Below are positions 21,241 to 33,721 of a stretch of DNA of 64,000 nt, one piece after another (the first letter of the stretch is position 1; each line of letters opens with the position of its first letter). Source of the stretch: Ligula intestinalis (taxonomy: Eukaryota > Platyhelminthes > Cestoda > Diphyllobothriidea > Diphyllobothriidae); NCBI GenBank assembly GCA_036362985.1, contig JAYGXS010000003.1, positions 29,923,563 through 29,987,562 on the forward strand, written 5' to 3'. Both the position numbers and the translations under genes were made by a program. The notes under the pieces were generated by a model that was not told where the DNA came from, did no database searches, and worked only from the letters and a program-made list of their open reading frames with translations.

Positions 21241-22966
21241 CTCAAGGGACCGGTCGGCATTGCCTGACGGCCGCCGCTTCTGCCGTAACCAACAAACGCT
21301 GTCCGAGGAATTTTGAATGGCTTGAGGGCACATTGTAGATCACTCGGAAGGCCTCTTTGACATCCACGCGATGGTCTGAGTCTACCAGGTAGGCTAGAAT
21401 GGAAATGTTTATACCCTTCTGTTAGCTCTTCCCTAGCCATGCTGGAATGGACTCTCTTACGCTTTTAGAAAAACGCCGGCTCGCGTGACCAATATATAGA
21501 GCTGGTCTGGGCTGGCAGTTTACACTTGATCTCTCCATAAAGGATGGGAGTAGTCGCTATCAACACGTAGGCATTGGTTGCTGAGAAGTTGGCTGCTACA
21601 GCTTGACTCCAGCGCCTCCTTAGAAGTTTGCTTGGTCCAATCACTTGAAATGGACCCTGATGAATATTCGTTTCTTCTCCGCTATTAACACTGAGGGCTT
21701 TGGCGGCTATTCAACCATGTTTTTAGCGATAACTCGACTGGTATACCCATTTTTTCAAACGCGCCTTTAACAATCTTCCACTAGCAGAAAATTTGTTTCG
21801 CTTGGCAAGTTTCCGTTCATTTAAAGATTTTTCAGCGCATATTTGTGTCTGTGCTCGCAAGTATGTCCCAGGGCATGGGTCCTCGTTTAATTGCAACCAA
21901 TAAGTGAACTGTTGCAGTTTGATTGGCAACGTTCTGCAAGACGAGTGTGTCGTCTCTTGACTTCTCTGACTGTATCCAGCAGCCACGCGTGGTGGCATAG
22001 ACGCGTACACCGATCTGTCAGAGGACCCACTCGTCCCCCCTCCCATATTGCCATTAGAGCTCTCTTTGGAGCCTCCACCGTTGGGCGGCTAGAATAAAGG
22101 CAAAAAAACATTACTAGCAAAGACAGGGGACACGCGGAAGGCCTTTCCTGCCTTATTAGACATCATTGGCTAGTGATACCCAACCCCACTGTGGCTGCTA
22201 AAATTGCTGCCACACCGAGATTTAAATCGCGATCTCTTTCGTCAGGGCTATTACGTTGTACGGTACTATTAAGCAACATAGTAACGGGTAAATGGTGTAC
22301 GACCCTCTACAGTGAACACCAGTTCAAGAGCAAAGGGAGTCTGTACAAGGAAACGACACAAATTCAAGAATTACGCTACGCAGGACGAAACTAGTCTTGA
22401 GAAACCTCGTGTGTATTAGTAGGAGAGGGGGTGGCTCCGCTTTCATATGATTTTACGGAACAATTCACGTAGCATCCGGATTGCTGTGAAACACCGGCGC
22501 GAAAGGAGGAGGAGTTTGTGAACAGAGGCCATATGAAAGCGTCAGCGGCGGAAGGTGGCTGGACGAATTGATTCTTGGTGGAGCCGCGACAACTGAGTCA
22601 AGAAGGGAGAGGTACGAACGAACAATTGGCATCAGCGGAGAGTTGATAGCATCGTCGGAGCCGAATCGAGGGGCTGGGGTCGGTATTCAGTCATGTGCAA
22701 TCGAGTGAAAAGATAAACACGAGAGGGTGGCCAGCATTCGAGGCAGGAAGGGGCAGCCTTCGTCTTGGGTAAACGAGCACTTGTAGGTCGAACGGGATTT
22801 TGAATGGAGAAGGGATGTGGAGAATTCGAAACATTCCCAGCCCTTTCTTTTTTATTTAGTCTGACGACAAACACGTGATACTTGTTCGAAAATTCACGAG
22901 TACAAGTCGATTTTCCGAAGATCTTCTTTCGTTTCCATTCCAAACTTGTTCAGCCGGAAATAACAA
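21241..22966. other. No supported gene
   Basis: Part of duplication copy 1. Moderately GC-rich with short frames on both strands. No domain recognised. GGGTCCTCGTTT at 21,872 anchors the alignment to copy 2. Confidence 0.45.
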
Positions 22967-23125
22967 CACGTGCCGGAATGGACTTAATTCGGTAACCGAC
23001 ATTCCACTGTAGTAATTAAAATGGTGCAGGCTGAATGGCAGCGGTGCCAAGGTGGAGTGTTTGACATGACGAAGTCGGTGCCGGAACGGATTAAAATCGG
23101 TAACCACAGTTCCACTTTTTTCATT
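22967..23125 (+). repeat. Two-copy short direct repeat
   Basis: GTGCCGGAA(T/C)GGA...ATCGGTAACC or TTCGGTAACC...TTCCACT occurs at about 22,970-23,012 and 23,070-23,117, a spacing of about 100 bases. Confidence 0.6.
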
Positions 23126-25712
23126 TTTGAATAAGTCAAAGACTTTTAATAAGGGAGTTTGTTAGGGTCACAGGTTGTATGCCCAAGAATAGAATAGTCC
23201 GCGGTGTAGATGAAGCCTAGACTTTAGCAACTTTAGAGTAACTGACCATCAGAAAAATTCGAACAACATTCAATATGTCCAACCTCTCAGTTGAAATGAC
23301 TTTCTTTACAAAAGGCAGCTGTACTCCATGCAATGTCCCGAACCGCACAGCGAATTACATTCTCATCGCCAGCTTTGCGATCAGCCAGCAGTTAGTTTTG
23401 TTCCAACGCCATCGGTTCTGTTGTTTGTGCCGAAGCGCGAAATACTAATATAAATAAAGAGCATCAATGTCTACCTTTGCTGAGCATGTGGCGTGACCTA
23501 AGTCAGGAGTCCCCATTTCAAATGCACAATCTGTGACCAAATGCATATGCTTTGACTTACCATAGTGGTTGGGGTCTCAAGAGTACATGGCGGCCCTAAA
23601 CCTGTAAATCACATAGCAGAGGAACTTTGAATTTGACCCAAAATACTGTACACCCCAAGCTTAATTCAGTGACGATGCAATACAAATAAACATGAATGGT
23701 ATTCCCGAGGTTCTTTCTGTGCATTGTGACAATTTATCTTAAATGAATATCATCTGCATCAGTGAATAGAAATTTATTGACAAAAAATCTGCACTACTCG
23801 ACTACTACTGCATGGTTCTTGACGGTATTTTAACTTCACCGAAGGGCTGCTCTTACCTTTAGGGCCAAATTAATTTCTAATTACGGTACAATTATTCCCT
23901 GTGCTCTTGTTACAATATTGAGCAAATTTACTTTAAATTCAAAAATTGATGTTTTAATGTACCGTGCTGAGATCACAGGCGCTTGCTAAAAGCTTGGACA
24001 TGGAACATGCGAATTGTGTGTATGGGTTTTCACTTGTATCTATGCAAACCAGAATAGTAAAATATAATAAAAATATAGAGTACTGTCTACCTGTACGCAA
24101 GTCGTGCGGATTATGCGGTTATCTGATAGTGATTTATGGCGTTCGGCCCAAATGTAGGCAGCAAATTTGGGTCTCTGCAGCTGTAGGTCATGAATATTCT
24201 TATCCATACTGAGAACAGAAATTATTGTCCAGAGAAAATAAACAAACTAAACTAATCATTAGCAGAAGGTCTATGTCTAATGAACGTGAATATTCTGATC
24301 TAAACTGGGAATCTAAATTAACTTCTAAGGGAATTTAAACGCCGAATTCAGTTATTGCCAGCAGTGTACTTTATGTTCACTTTGCCATTCGGGATAAGGT
24401 TGCAATACTATCTTGAAAGAATTTTTGCACTCAGAATGCTTGCAGTTGTTCAAAGTGTAAACTGACTAAATCTACACGATTTATGCGTAGACATTGTTCT
24501 AACAATTTTCAAAAATAGTAAGTGTACGTCGGCGTTTAAGCGCTTACTAATCACCTGTCACATGCATTTCGGTGAGGTGGCCCCAATTCGCGAGCAAGTT
24601 ACGAGCAATGAACTCTTTTCGCCTGTTCACTGAGCCCATTTGACCGCACACTTACCCTTTGTTGGCTCGTCAGAACATTGGCCTTCATTTAACAGTAAGG
24701 GGTACAAGAACACTCATCTGTAATCCCACGTGTTTTGGCTTATACATACGCACACAGGTGAGACCAAATACATGCGATGCATGTGAAATCACTTGCAAAA
24801 TAAGTGATTCGCTTGCTCGAATTTTACATCAATTAAACGAACTTTTATATTAAGAACACTGAAAAGGGTCTAATATTAGACTGGGCAAAATAAGGTTTTG
24901 TAGCGCGCGTAAGATACCTCGAACCCAAGTATTCTGTCTGACGGGACCGGTGGTACTGAGGGGTTTTCATGGGTGAGACATGACGGGGGCGTGGAGGAAA
25001 TAGGCAAGCAAACACAAGATACAGAAGTTAACTTTTTGTAATAAGCTAAAAGACATAAAACGAACAAGTTCACGATAGTTCAAAAATGAACTAAAACGTA
25101 GTTGCGACAATTTAAACTTTCAGTGAAGCTGAATGGACTCAAAGGTTTTAAAGAGTCAAAAGGGAATTAGACTCGAATCAAATCTGAAGGTTTCACCTAA
25201 CGAACATGTAGCGAAACCGTGGCGAGCCTTTGCCGATTACTGAAGGTTTCCAGGTGGAGAGTGCAGTCGGCTAAGGAAAAGTCAACGGTTACGAGATTAA
25301 AGTTGCAAAAATTCCCATCAGAGAATTCAGGAGAATATCTGGCAAGCACATATAGCTTCGCTAAAGTCTACTGTGGCCATTTCACTTTGTATAAAGAAAA
25401 GGGGTCATGAGGGGGTTATGATATATTTGTATGAATTACCAACCTTTATAACGAAGCTATTCAAGGCGCAAAAGTGTAACTACGTGATTGCAGGTTACAG
25501 ATATCAGGAAAAAGTACGTGCCAATTACTAACGTTTTCACGAAAGGGGCGTAATAGGCAGGTAAAAAGATAAGACAAAGCAAACCATCAGCAGCTGGATG
25601 CAATAAAATGGACCAAAATATGGGGAAATGCCATTTAAAAATAATTTAAATAGGCATACGTTCGGCTAATAAAATGCAAATAATGGCAATTTAAGTAGGT
25701 TTATGTACATGC
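23126..25712. other. No supported gene
   Basis: AT-rich remainder of duplication copy 1. Several segments align to copy 2, but no reading frame is conserved between the copies. Confidence 0.5.
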
Positions 25713-25906
25713 GCAGCATAATGTACTCTTCTCCATACGATTATTAATATCAGAAATTTNNNNNNNNNNNNNNNNNNNNNNNNNNNNNNNNNNNNNNNNN
25801 NNNNNNNNNNNNNNNNNNNNNNNNNNNNNNNNNNNNNNNNNNNNNNNNNNNNNNNNNNNGCAGCATAATGTACTCTTCTCCATACGATTATTAATATCAG
25901 AAATTT
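25713..25906. other. 100-base assembly gap with identical flanks
   Basis: Ns fill 25,760-25,859, exactly 100 bases, the usual placeholder for a gap of unknown size. The 47 bases before it (25,713-25,759) are identical to the 47 bases after it (25,860-25,906). This is what two unmerged overlapping contig ends look like. Confidence 0.95.
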
Positions 25907-27369
25907 AAATTACTGTTGAAGACTATCAGGAGAGAACGAATCCTCTGAAGAGTCTTTCAGTCAAGAGAATTCGATAACTACATGTGCTTTATATTCGTCA
26001 ATTCTTTTTTCGGCAAAATTACAAAAAAACATGACGTAAATTTGCCACTTGTTAAGGCAGTAGTTTGCTACATTTGAAAAATTTAAAACAGTCGGCCTGA
26101 TAAGACAACTGGGTTTAGCACAATACGGAAATCTTGATGTATGTTAGTGCTTCATGCAACACTTCTGCTACCAAGCGATAATTTACTTTTTTGCAAGTTA
26201 AACAGAAGCCAAATGGCGTTCAAAAAGACGTGAGAAATGATGATGTCGTATCTATGACAGAAGCCAAAACAATTGGCAGAACAAAGGCAACAAACTTTCG
26301 TTCACCACCCAACCTGACACCCTGGCAGTTCATGACCGATCGCATGAAATATTAAGGTGCCTCCATTTATGCAACATAAGTGTATATTGTGCGTCATAGG
26401 CCTTGTTTTATTTAACTCAATTTTTCAATAAGGAATATTTTTCAGATGAAATGTTCGGTTTCTGAATTATTTTCAATCCGATCTGTTTATTCATTAGTAT
26501 TTATTGTTGGCATTCTACAAGATGCAAGATTTCATACGAGGAGAAGGAAAGCTGTCATACCCAGTTCTAAACGTTACATCGCAGTAGCTTAAGTTCATGA
26601 GAAAAACCTTTGCCACCGCAATCTTCAGGTGCAGTTCCGAAAAGGTGTAGAAGAAGTGGACTTCCGGTGGGATGAAAAGTGTATTCTGTTAGGAAAATAT
26701 GAACAATGCGTAGGAGGTAGTTGACTGTTGAAGGCGTGCACAAGCACTCGTGAGAAGGCTGATGGCCGCAGTGTATGAGGTTGATAGTTGTCGCACTGAG
26801 GTGGTGTGTGACACGGCTTTGAAGGTGATTGCCCAGAGTGGTTTGGGGTAGACAGGCAATTGTGCTTGAACACTTGTTTCTGGGTCACTATAGAAAGGTG
26901 ATCAACATATTTCTTCAACCAAGTAAGGAAACTCGAATCCAAACCGACGACGGCACTGCCAGAAGTGCATGGGCAGCATGCTGGAACTTTAATAGTACGT
27001 TATGCTTCAACTAAAATTTCCGCCTCATAATGTATCACGTTGCGTGCAGTAAAAGCAAATGTCAAATGCCGTGTACTTTATTTAATGAAGTCATGAACTG
27101 CGAATTACACGGACGTAGAAGTCTGCAGGACTTGCCAGATTTGGAAGAATTTATACATTTAGGCGTGTAAAGTGTAGAAAAATAAACTGATAAACGTGTT
27201 CAAACAAAGGCTTTTTCCTTGTCTGAAGAAGTAGCTTATCCGATTTATTAGTTAATCTGATAAAACTGTTTGCTGCCTTTAAGGCCAAAATGTCGGTAGT
27301 TTTTTACTGTACTTTACAAGAACGTTAACCATTCCCATAGAGCTGACGCATTAAAAAATGAAATGAATT
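25907..27369. other. No supported gene
   Basis: The longest frame is minus-strand 26,625-26,942 (105 codons), rich in Ser, Pro and His, with no recognised domain. I cannot decide whether it is coding. Confidence 0.45.
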
Positions 27370-27722
27370 TATATTGCGTGCAAGCTGCATCATCACGCGA
27401 TCAGCCGTCGCCGCCGCCGACATGCTTACTCCCAGCACCAGTAATGGGGTCACAAGGGACGACACGGTGACAGGCAGGAGACCGAATGACAGGGAGGCCG
27501 AGGACGCGGCCAGAGACACACAGAGTGGCTCAAACGTGATTGGTCGAACGGGCACACGCAAGAATGGACAGCATAAAGACGAGAATTTTGAGCCAGAGCA
27601 TCCATTCTCTGAAGATGGGTAGACGAGACCACTACCCGAAACGTCAGACTTGTAATAAACCTCTCCCGGTGAACGCCCCCCTTTTCTTCTGATCTTCTAC
27701 CTGGGAATCGAATTTTCAGCAA
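27370..27722 (+). mobile_element. PLE terminal region with hammerhead
   Basis: A GC-rich segment leads into the hammerhead at 27,609-27,645, then AATAAA (27,655) and TTTTCTTCTGATCTTCTACC before TGGGAA. This ribozyme, AATAAA, pyrimidine-rich and CCTGGGA order matches the minus-strand PLE end at 47,960-48,050. No endonuclease frame is recognisable upstream, so this may be a solitary terminal repeat. Confidence 0.55.
27600..27650 (+). ncRNA. Type I hammerhead ribozyme candidate, well formed
   Basis: CTGAAGA (27,609-27,615), stem II GGGTAG/CTACCC (27,617-27,622 with 27,632-27,637) closed by a nine-base loop, GAAA (27,638-27,641), then CGTC with cleavage expected after C27,645. TTCT before and AGA after start stem I. 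Stem III would be only the self-complementary ACGT, as in PLE hammerheads thought to act as dimers. All core bases are kept. Confidence 0.7.
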
Positions 27723-29165
27723 ATTAACTTTTGATCAAATCTACTATGCAATAATTTTGTGCATTTCATTTGTCACTGGGATTTCGCGTTGACCAATATA
27801 TTGTTTCTTCCAATAAAATGATCCTGAGACTTCAAATGTCTGGCAAGATACTTTTTTCCCACTACAGTAACTGTAGTGATATATACTTTGGAAATTGATC
27901 GGGTGGCGACCATTGCAAGCGATAACTTTGATTCTGTGAAGATTGCTTCGAGCAAACTGGCTGCTATACACAAGTGCAAACCCTTTTTAACATTTCAGAA
28001 GTATCGCTACATAATACCGCCTACGTTCGTCCTCATCTTGTTTTTTCAGACCAGCTTTACTAAAATCGAGTTGGGTGGATTCTGCATAAGTTATGCTCCA
28101 GCACTTCACGTCGTAGATGCATGATCAACACGTTGATTACAATTTTGGCAATGACCTTGGATGTAAACACGCGTTTAGTGCGTTTTTTTGAAGTGGTAGG
28201 GATGTTCTGAGGACTACCAGAGTAGACTACTTCAAAGTAGCTGTGCTTTATCGTCATTGACGTCATCTATCGTAATTATATGGCTTTTTGATTTACAGCT
28301 TATGTCGCCTGGCTAACGTCAGTGTTTATGGGCGTTGATGCCCTCATATTTAACCCATTAACATTTTTATTTTTCAAAAGTGTAAATTAGCCGAACATTT
28401 CTTGGGCAAAATCTTCTAAACTGTACGTTAATATCAGATTATTTTTGCCTTCGCGGATATTCCACCACCACTTCAACCACAGTAAGCGCCTGAACTTTAT
28501 TCAATTAGCTCTCCCTAATGGACTTATCGGATTTATGAATATCACGGATAGCGGTGGCCCATTGGCAGCGATCGGAAGCGAGCTCCTCGCAGATGTCAAC
28601 TCTATGTTTTTTCCACTGTCGCAAGCCATGAACAGAAAGGTCACCACGCTCTTGACGTCTGCTTTGACAGTGTTGAACCACGTCTCCAGTCGACCGCCGG
28701 TATCTTCAATTTAAACTAAGAGACAGAAGTTCACGACCATTCTGCAGAGGTCTGTCGATGGCTTGCTTGGGACGTGTCAATACCATTGCAATGGACTTAA
28801 TAATCTGAAAGACTTGCAGGATAGCTCAACATTGAAAGGCCAATCCTGTATATCTTCCCGACTGGTTATGCGTCGCAAGCACTTACTAAACCTGACCTAA
28901 TCGATGTTATGTATATCAACAGCTTAGTATGTAAGTTGATGTCTGGCAAAGTCCACAGTCTCTTCGCGAGAAGTAAAATGTATTTCAAATCTGCGTGATT
29001 CGGTTTCTGATTTCTTCTCTGGTCTGTCCTTTCGCTCTCATATTTCGATCCAAATAACAGGAACATCAAACGTCTTCCATGGGTTTAATACCGATTAAAA
29101 GTGCTTGTACTGTGCCAAGAAACGTAGTTCAGAACTTCGTATTTGTATGCTAATCGCATGACCAG
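27723..29165. other. No supported gene
   Basis: Short frames of 67-89 codons on both strands with no domain. Nothing else recognised. Confidence 0.45.
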
Positions 29166-29170
29166 CAAGC

Positions 29171-29480
29171 TTGTAGCGCTGGCGCCAAGCCCTTAAAGCG
29201 CCCACGACTTCGCTACTCAAACTCCTTCTGGGCCAGCCAATCACAGATGCCGTAGACTTCTAAGGGCCAACCAGTTGACAAGCGTCCAGTGAGTCACTCT
29301 CGCATGCTACTTATATACTTACGTCCACAGCACACTGACAGGCAGACACGCAGGGTCAGGGGCCTGTCGCGCGTCTGGGATTCAGACCACTATTGAGTTC
29401 CTGTACATAATAAACAACTCCTATTGGTCCTACAGCCCTTCCTCCTGTACGGAACTGGGCGTGATAATTGTAGTGTTGTG
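29171..29480 (+). mobile_element. LTR-like segment
   Basis: Starting at TGTAGCGCTGGCGCC, a GC-rich stretch holds a CCAATC box (29,238), a TATA-like TTATATACTT (29,312), and downstream AATAAA-type AATAAAC (29,410), in the order of an LTR promoter and polyadenylation signal. I find no second LTR, primer-binding site or coding, so a solo LTR is possible but not shown. Confidence 0.35.
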
Positions 29481-29639
29481 AGCAAACTCACTGCTTAGAC
29501 TCATAGAAGCTTACTTAATCTGGTGATTTGGTCTAGTGTTGACTGCAGTGAATGAGGGGTATAATAAAGTATAACAAAATAAATTGGCATACTCCGGCTT
29601 TAGGACTTTGAATTCAGTACTTATGTCACATTCCATATG

Positions 29640-29960
29640 AGGTACACATGATTGAGGCATCACCCAGTTGATCAAGAAGTTGAAGAGAACCGGGAAGTGA
29701 GGGCATGCTTTCGAACTCCAAAAGACAGTGTGAAATTAGCTGACTCTTTGGCAAGAGCTCTTACCGGCACTGATGTTGTGCTATAGCTGGCGGTGGACAG
29801 TTTAAGTAACTGTTTTGGGAGTCATACAGCAGGGAAAAGTTGGCATAAGACTACACTGTTGATGGCCGCTAACGGAAACGCGAGAGTCCCGCCATGATAA
29901 AGCTGCCTAAAGCCGTTAAAATGCATATCCATACATCAAACGTTCATGATACAGTGCAAA
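29640..29960. repeat. Fragment related to the second SINE family
   Basis: GTCATACAGCAGGGAAAAG, GGCATAAGAC, GGCCGCTAACGGAA, GCGAGAGTCCC, CTGCCTAAAGCC and CGTTCATG echo, in rearranged order, the inverted-repeat arms at 7.55-7.87 kb. Confidence 0.4.
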
Positions 29961-32848
29961 TAAGGTTGTCCGAATAATTGCTTTGTGTTAGCTAAGGCGA
30001 TTGCAGACGGTACCTCGAAATCCAAAACTTCGGCATGGCAGAAACTGCCTTGGATTCTGTGTAACTTCTATCAGACGAAACATCGCATTGACCTCTCATA
30101 ATGCTTTTCTCCAATTCTACATGAGTGGGCAAATCGCATTAACAATTTGCATATAAGGCCAGGCGTACTATCTTGGACATTGTTAACATCGTGATTAACC
30201 GGCTTGTTCTATAGTCGGTTTAACGAACACCACTTGTGCTCAATGCATCTCGAGTCCATTACAAAAGTCGATACTTCTACCACCGTCTTAGCCTAAGTAA
30301 AAGCTAGGCTCACTCGACCCTCATAGCTACTCTCTGCAACCGAATAGTCTTCCAATATGACTAATGATTATGCTTGTAAGATCGTTGTCTTATAGCAAAT
30401 CAGTTAGATGAGCAGCTGAATTTTTGATGGTGAGCTGAACAGAACGTTGTAATCTAGGGTTGCCTTTTGCATAAAAAACAGCGTTTACAGTTAGAAAGTT
30501 GATTCACTTGCGCCATGGAGATGTTTGGTTGCTACGCCGGTTCCTTAACTGACCCCAAACCCTTATATGTGGCTCCTTCTATCCCGGTATGCACATAGCA
30601 TCTAACCCCGTACCATGCGCAAGCAAATGCAGCGAGATATGACAGGTCCGGAGAATAGTATTGCTCGCGTTTGCTAGATAGTATTTGGCACGAAGTCCTT
30701 CCGGACGAGTCTGGAACAAGAAAATAGGCACCCTATGGGCAAAGGAGTTAAAGACGGCTGACATGAAGACAAAAATGCACGCAAGGATTAAGCAGAAGGT
30801 AGAAATGCTAAGCAAGCTCAGTAAACAGCAGTGCAAGTTGGGAGCAGGTTTTGAGCCGGTTTTTTTGCAGTCACATCCTCTTTATATGTTTCCTTCGTGC
30901 TTCCCTACCATAAGCTTCTTCCCTTCGCAAATGGTTGAAGAAGAAAGTGCATTGGACTAGGAGCCGTATATAGCAACGCATTGAATGCACGTTGAAATAA
31001 ATGAAAATGTGGTGCTTCCGTAACATTTTCATCTGAGGGAATCGATGGGGACGCTAGATAGTAACTGTGAAACATGACATGTCCCAATCAGATTTACAGT
31101 AGAAATTTAAATGCACATACACATGTTTTGGACAATATCTACCATTAACTTTGCGTAAGCATCCTCAAGAGCGGTAAAGTTAAATGGGTAATCCTGGCAT
31201 TCGCTACGCAAATGTAGGCCCAGCAATATTCTGATGCATCTAAAGTTTTAATTTCAGCAACCAAATAAGCAGACATTATATATGAAACAGTTTTTAAGGG
31301 GAGTAGTAGTATGCCATTAGTTCATGGTTTTTTCCTCGACAATAATAATTATTAGAGTGGCTAGACTCTACACTTATCACGTGCAAACGTAGAGAGGTAT
31401 TCAGTTTTTCGGAAATTGGCGTCAGTTGCCAACATTAAACTATTCCATAAAAGAACCTCATGAAACGCCATTGGTATGTTTTCCTCAGTTTGTCTTATTT
31501 GCACCCCTTTAGCTGTTTCTCATCCATTTAGCGGGTTTTGACTGCTGAAAACACCCAAACTTTTCATGACTACTGTGCATGAAGGTTTTCTTCATATACA
31601 AGATTCTATAATGGCAGATCCTTGCTGCGTTAGTAACCATAGCTGAACATTGATCTGCCTTTGCTTACATCCCTCCATATCGGTCCAATTTCCCCTCGCA
31701 GTACCAACTCCTATGACTTCCGTTTCCCTCTCTGGTCAAACATTGTTGATAAAATGGCTGACTTTATTTAACTGTCTCCTATTTCGTTGTCTTTCGAGGC
31801 GTCTTCAGGGCATCTCGATTATTTCTAACTAACCGCGCTCTCTTCCATCACACCATACCGGTCCGTGGTCTTGGTTACCAAATAGGTCTATGCTAATTTG
31901 GTTTTACTCAACCTCCATCAGGCTGCTGATCTGCCAGCCTAAAGGATTCCGAATTCAGACTTGTTAATATTCACACAAGCATATCCAGAAGGCCACTTCG
32001 AGGCATTAGCGTGTAGGCGAGAAATACTTATCAGGCCAGTTCGTTGATATTCGATGAGCGTACACGTGAAAACATGCGGTTGATAATTTACGCATTGCCA
32101 TACAAGTAAGTCGTGAACTTAGGGGGGAGGGGTAAGCTGCGGCCGGTTAGACGACAGTGATAATTGGATTGGGTCTTGTTAGGGGGAGAGAGATTCAGGG
32201 TGAGAGGAAATACATGAAGTAAAGCGACCTTTGATCATGCTAAACGACTATGGTGACAGAAAGCTGAACTACCAGCAGAATAGGGCGACTCACCATGTAA
32301 TTAAATTGTTGTGGAAAAAGAGTGAAATCCTAGTCTTTTAGAGTTTTCCCGTCAACCAAGAAAACGCCTTGACTGATGACTTCTAAACTGGGACCATGAC
32401 CAACTTAAAATGATCAAGATTACCTGTCCGTCTGAAGATCAGTATTGTCGCGCCCAAGAGAAGTAGCTCAAATGGGTATTACCAGTTTTCGGATTTTTAT
32501 TTATCACGGTTAGAAATGCCGAGTTGCGCTTGCAAAGGACAGTATACAGCTGGCGTTTCGCTTTACTGCCGGCTAGTGAAAAAATTGAACAATTAACTGT
32601 GCAGACCTTTTTTCCGATCGGATGGTCCGTTCTCTCCGAGATGGCATTAAAGAGACTAGAAGGTCAGAGGTCGGCAACCTTCTAAACTCAGAGAGCCAAG
32701 AAAGCAAATATTTGGTAAAAATATTTCAGAAAGAGCCATATAGTATATTTTATAATGAAATTCTATTGAATGCAGGTAAAATAAGCCTCTGAATTTAATC
32801 TTTTAAATAATGTTCTCATAATACTCATTGTTAATGTGACTTCCAATG
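29961..32848. other. No supported gene
   Basis: Frames at 30,579-30,960 are open on both strands and have no domain. Nothing else recognised. Confidence 0.45.
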
Positions 32849-33031
32849 TTACATTGATTTACTGAGGGTTTTATAGTCTGGTTGGTATTTGGTGAGATTA
32901 TGTTTCATGCAAGCGTTGACGCTTTCATCCGTTACGTGTGATTTTATTGTGGACTTGATGTATCTACGATGTACGAATGACTGCTCACATGCATACCTAG
33001 ATCCGAACAGGATCAATACAACAATATTCAA
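32849..33031 (-). CDS. Candidate first exon of a secreted Cys-containing protein
   Basis: The frame starts with a short hydrophobic leader (MNIVVLILFGSRYA) before CEQSF, then TDESVNACMKH, and reaches a possible splice donor (CTCA|GTAAAT) near 32,866. The pattern of a leader, an early Cys, and a helix with ESVNAC resembles the N-terminal half of PAN/apple domains, where the next Cys of the helix would be expected at the Asn after MKH. It lies next to the triplicated block that carries a PAN-like exon, in the opposite orientation. No downstream exon is identified. Confidence 0.3.
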   Translation of the reverse strand: MNIVVLILFGSRYACEQSFVHRRYIKSTIKSHVTDESVNACMKHNLTKYQPDYKTLSKSM

Positions 33032-33661
33032 TGTAAATTTGCAATTTTTCTAAGGCTAGGAAGTTTAGCTTACTTTAGTTTACCCCCTCTTCCTAGATGC
33101 CCCAGTTCGCCGTGCTTGTGGAATATAAGAAAATACCAATTCTCGCTGCATCCGAGGCTTGCTCCACGTAAACAACCAAAAGCTTAGAAAAATACGCGTG
33201 TTTTGGCAAAAATTAAGTCTTCAACTTCACTTTATGTGGATATTATGTGACTGCAAGGTTGTATTCCATTTAAGGGACGCTACTGACGCCTAGGCGTTTC
33301 CTAAACCTAGTGCATTTCTGATGTAGAGACGGTGGACACACAGGTACAATTAAAAGATTCCACAGGGCTCGTTATAATAAAATAATACACTAAGAATTCT
33401 ACCCCATTTGAACTTAAATGGTGACGCCTAGGCGGTTTCTCCACTTGTTGCATTTCTGAAATGCTAAAGTATGAGAAGCAGGTACAGTCGGACCACAGTT
33501 ATGAAAATGGTTTGGAATTTTTGCATTCTGTCTGCATATATTGAGACAGTCAGCAGAAGCAATCAGAAGATCTACTTTGGATGAGCAAAGTTTAAGTGCA
33601 ATGAGTGGGTCCATTTTCTGCCTCTGATCTGATTTTAGTCTTTAAAAAGGGCAGGACATCA

Positions 33662-33721
33662 GTGCACTTATGCATTCTTTTAATATTCCTCGCTGTTTAT
33701 GGTGGGCAATCATGCGTCTAA
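33662..33721 (+). pseudogene. Decayed signal-peptide exon of unit A
   Basis: Aligned to the exon at 38,347, this reads LCILLIFLAVYGGQSCV and stops. The start codon position is GTG, the codons after the first mature Cys give a stop (33,719-33,721), and the donor GTGAGT has become TTTAGT. Three independent defects make it a dead exon. Confidence 0.55.

Larger units (their letters stand above)
18240..25735 (+). repeat. Large segmental duplication, copy 1
   Basis: Collinear with 41,340-47,500. Anchors: GAGTATGATTTCTACC (18,358 and 41,463); CGTGGCTGTTAG (18,460 and 41,652); the RING genes; GGGTCCTCGTTT (21,872 and 44,230); GAGTAACTGACCA (23,236 and 44,411); TTAATTCAGT (23,661 and 45,320); TTAATTACGG-like sequence (23,876 and 45,931); GGGTTTTCATGG (24,961 and 46,791); AAATAGGCATA (25,648 and 47,389). 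Spacing differs because of local insertions, so the event is old. Copy 1 continues to the assembly gap. Confidence 0.85.
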
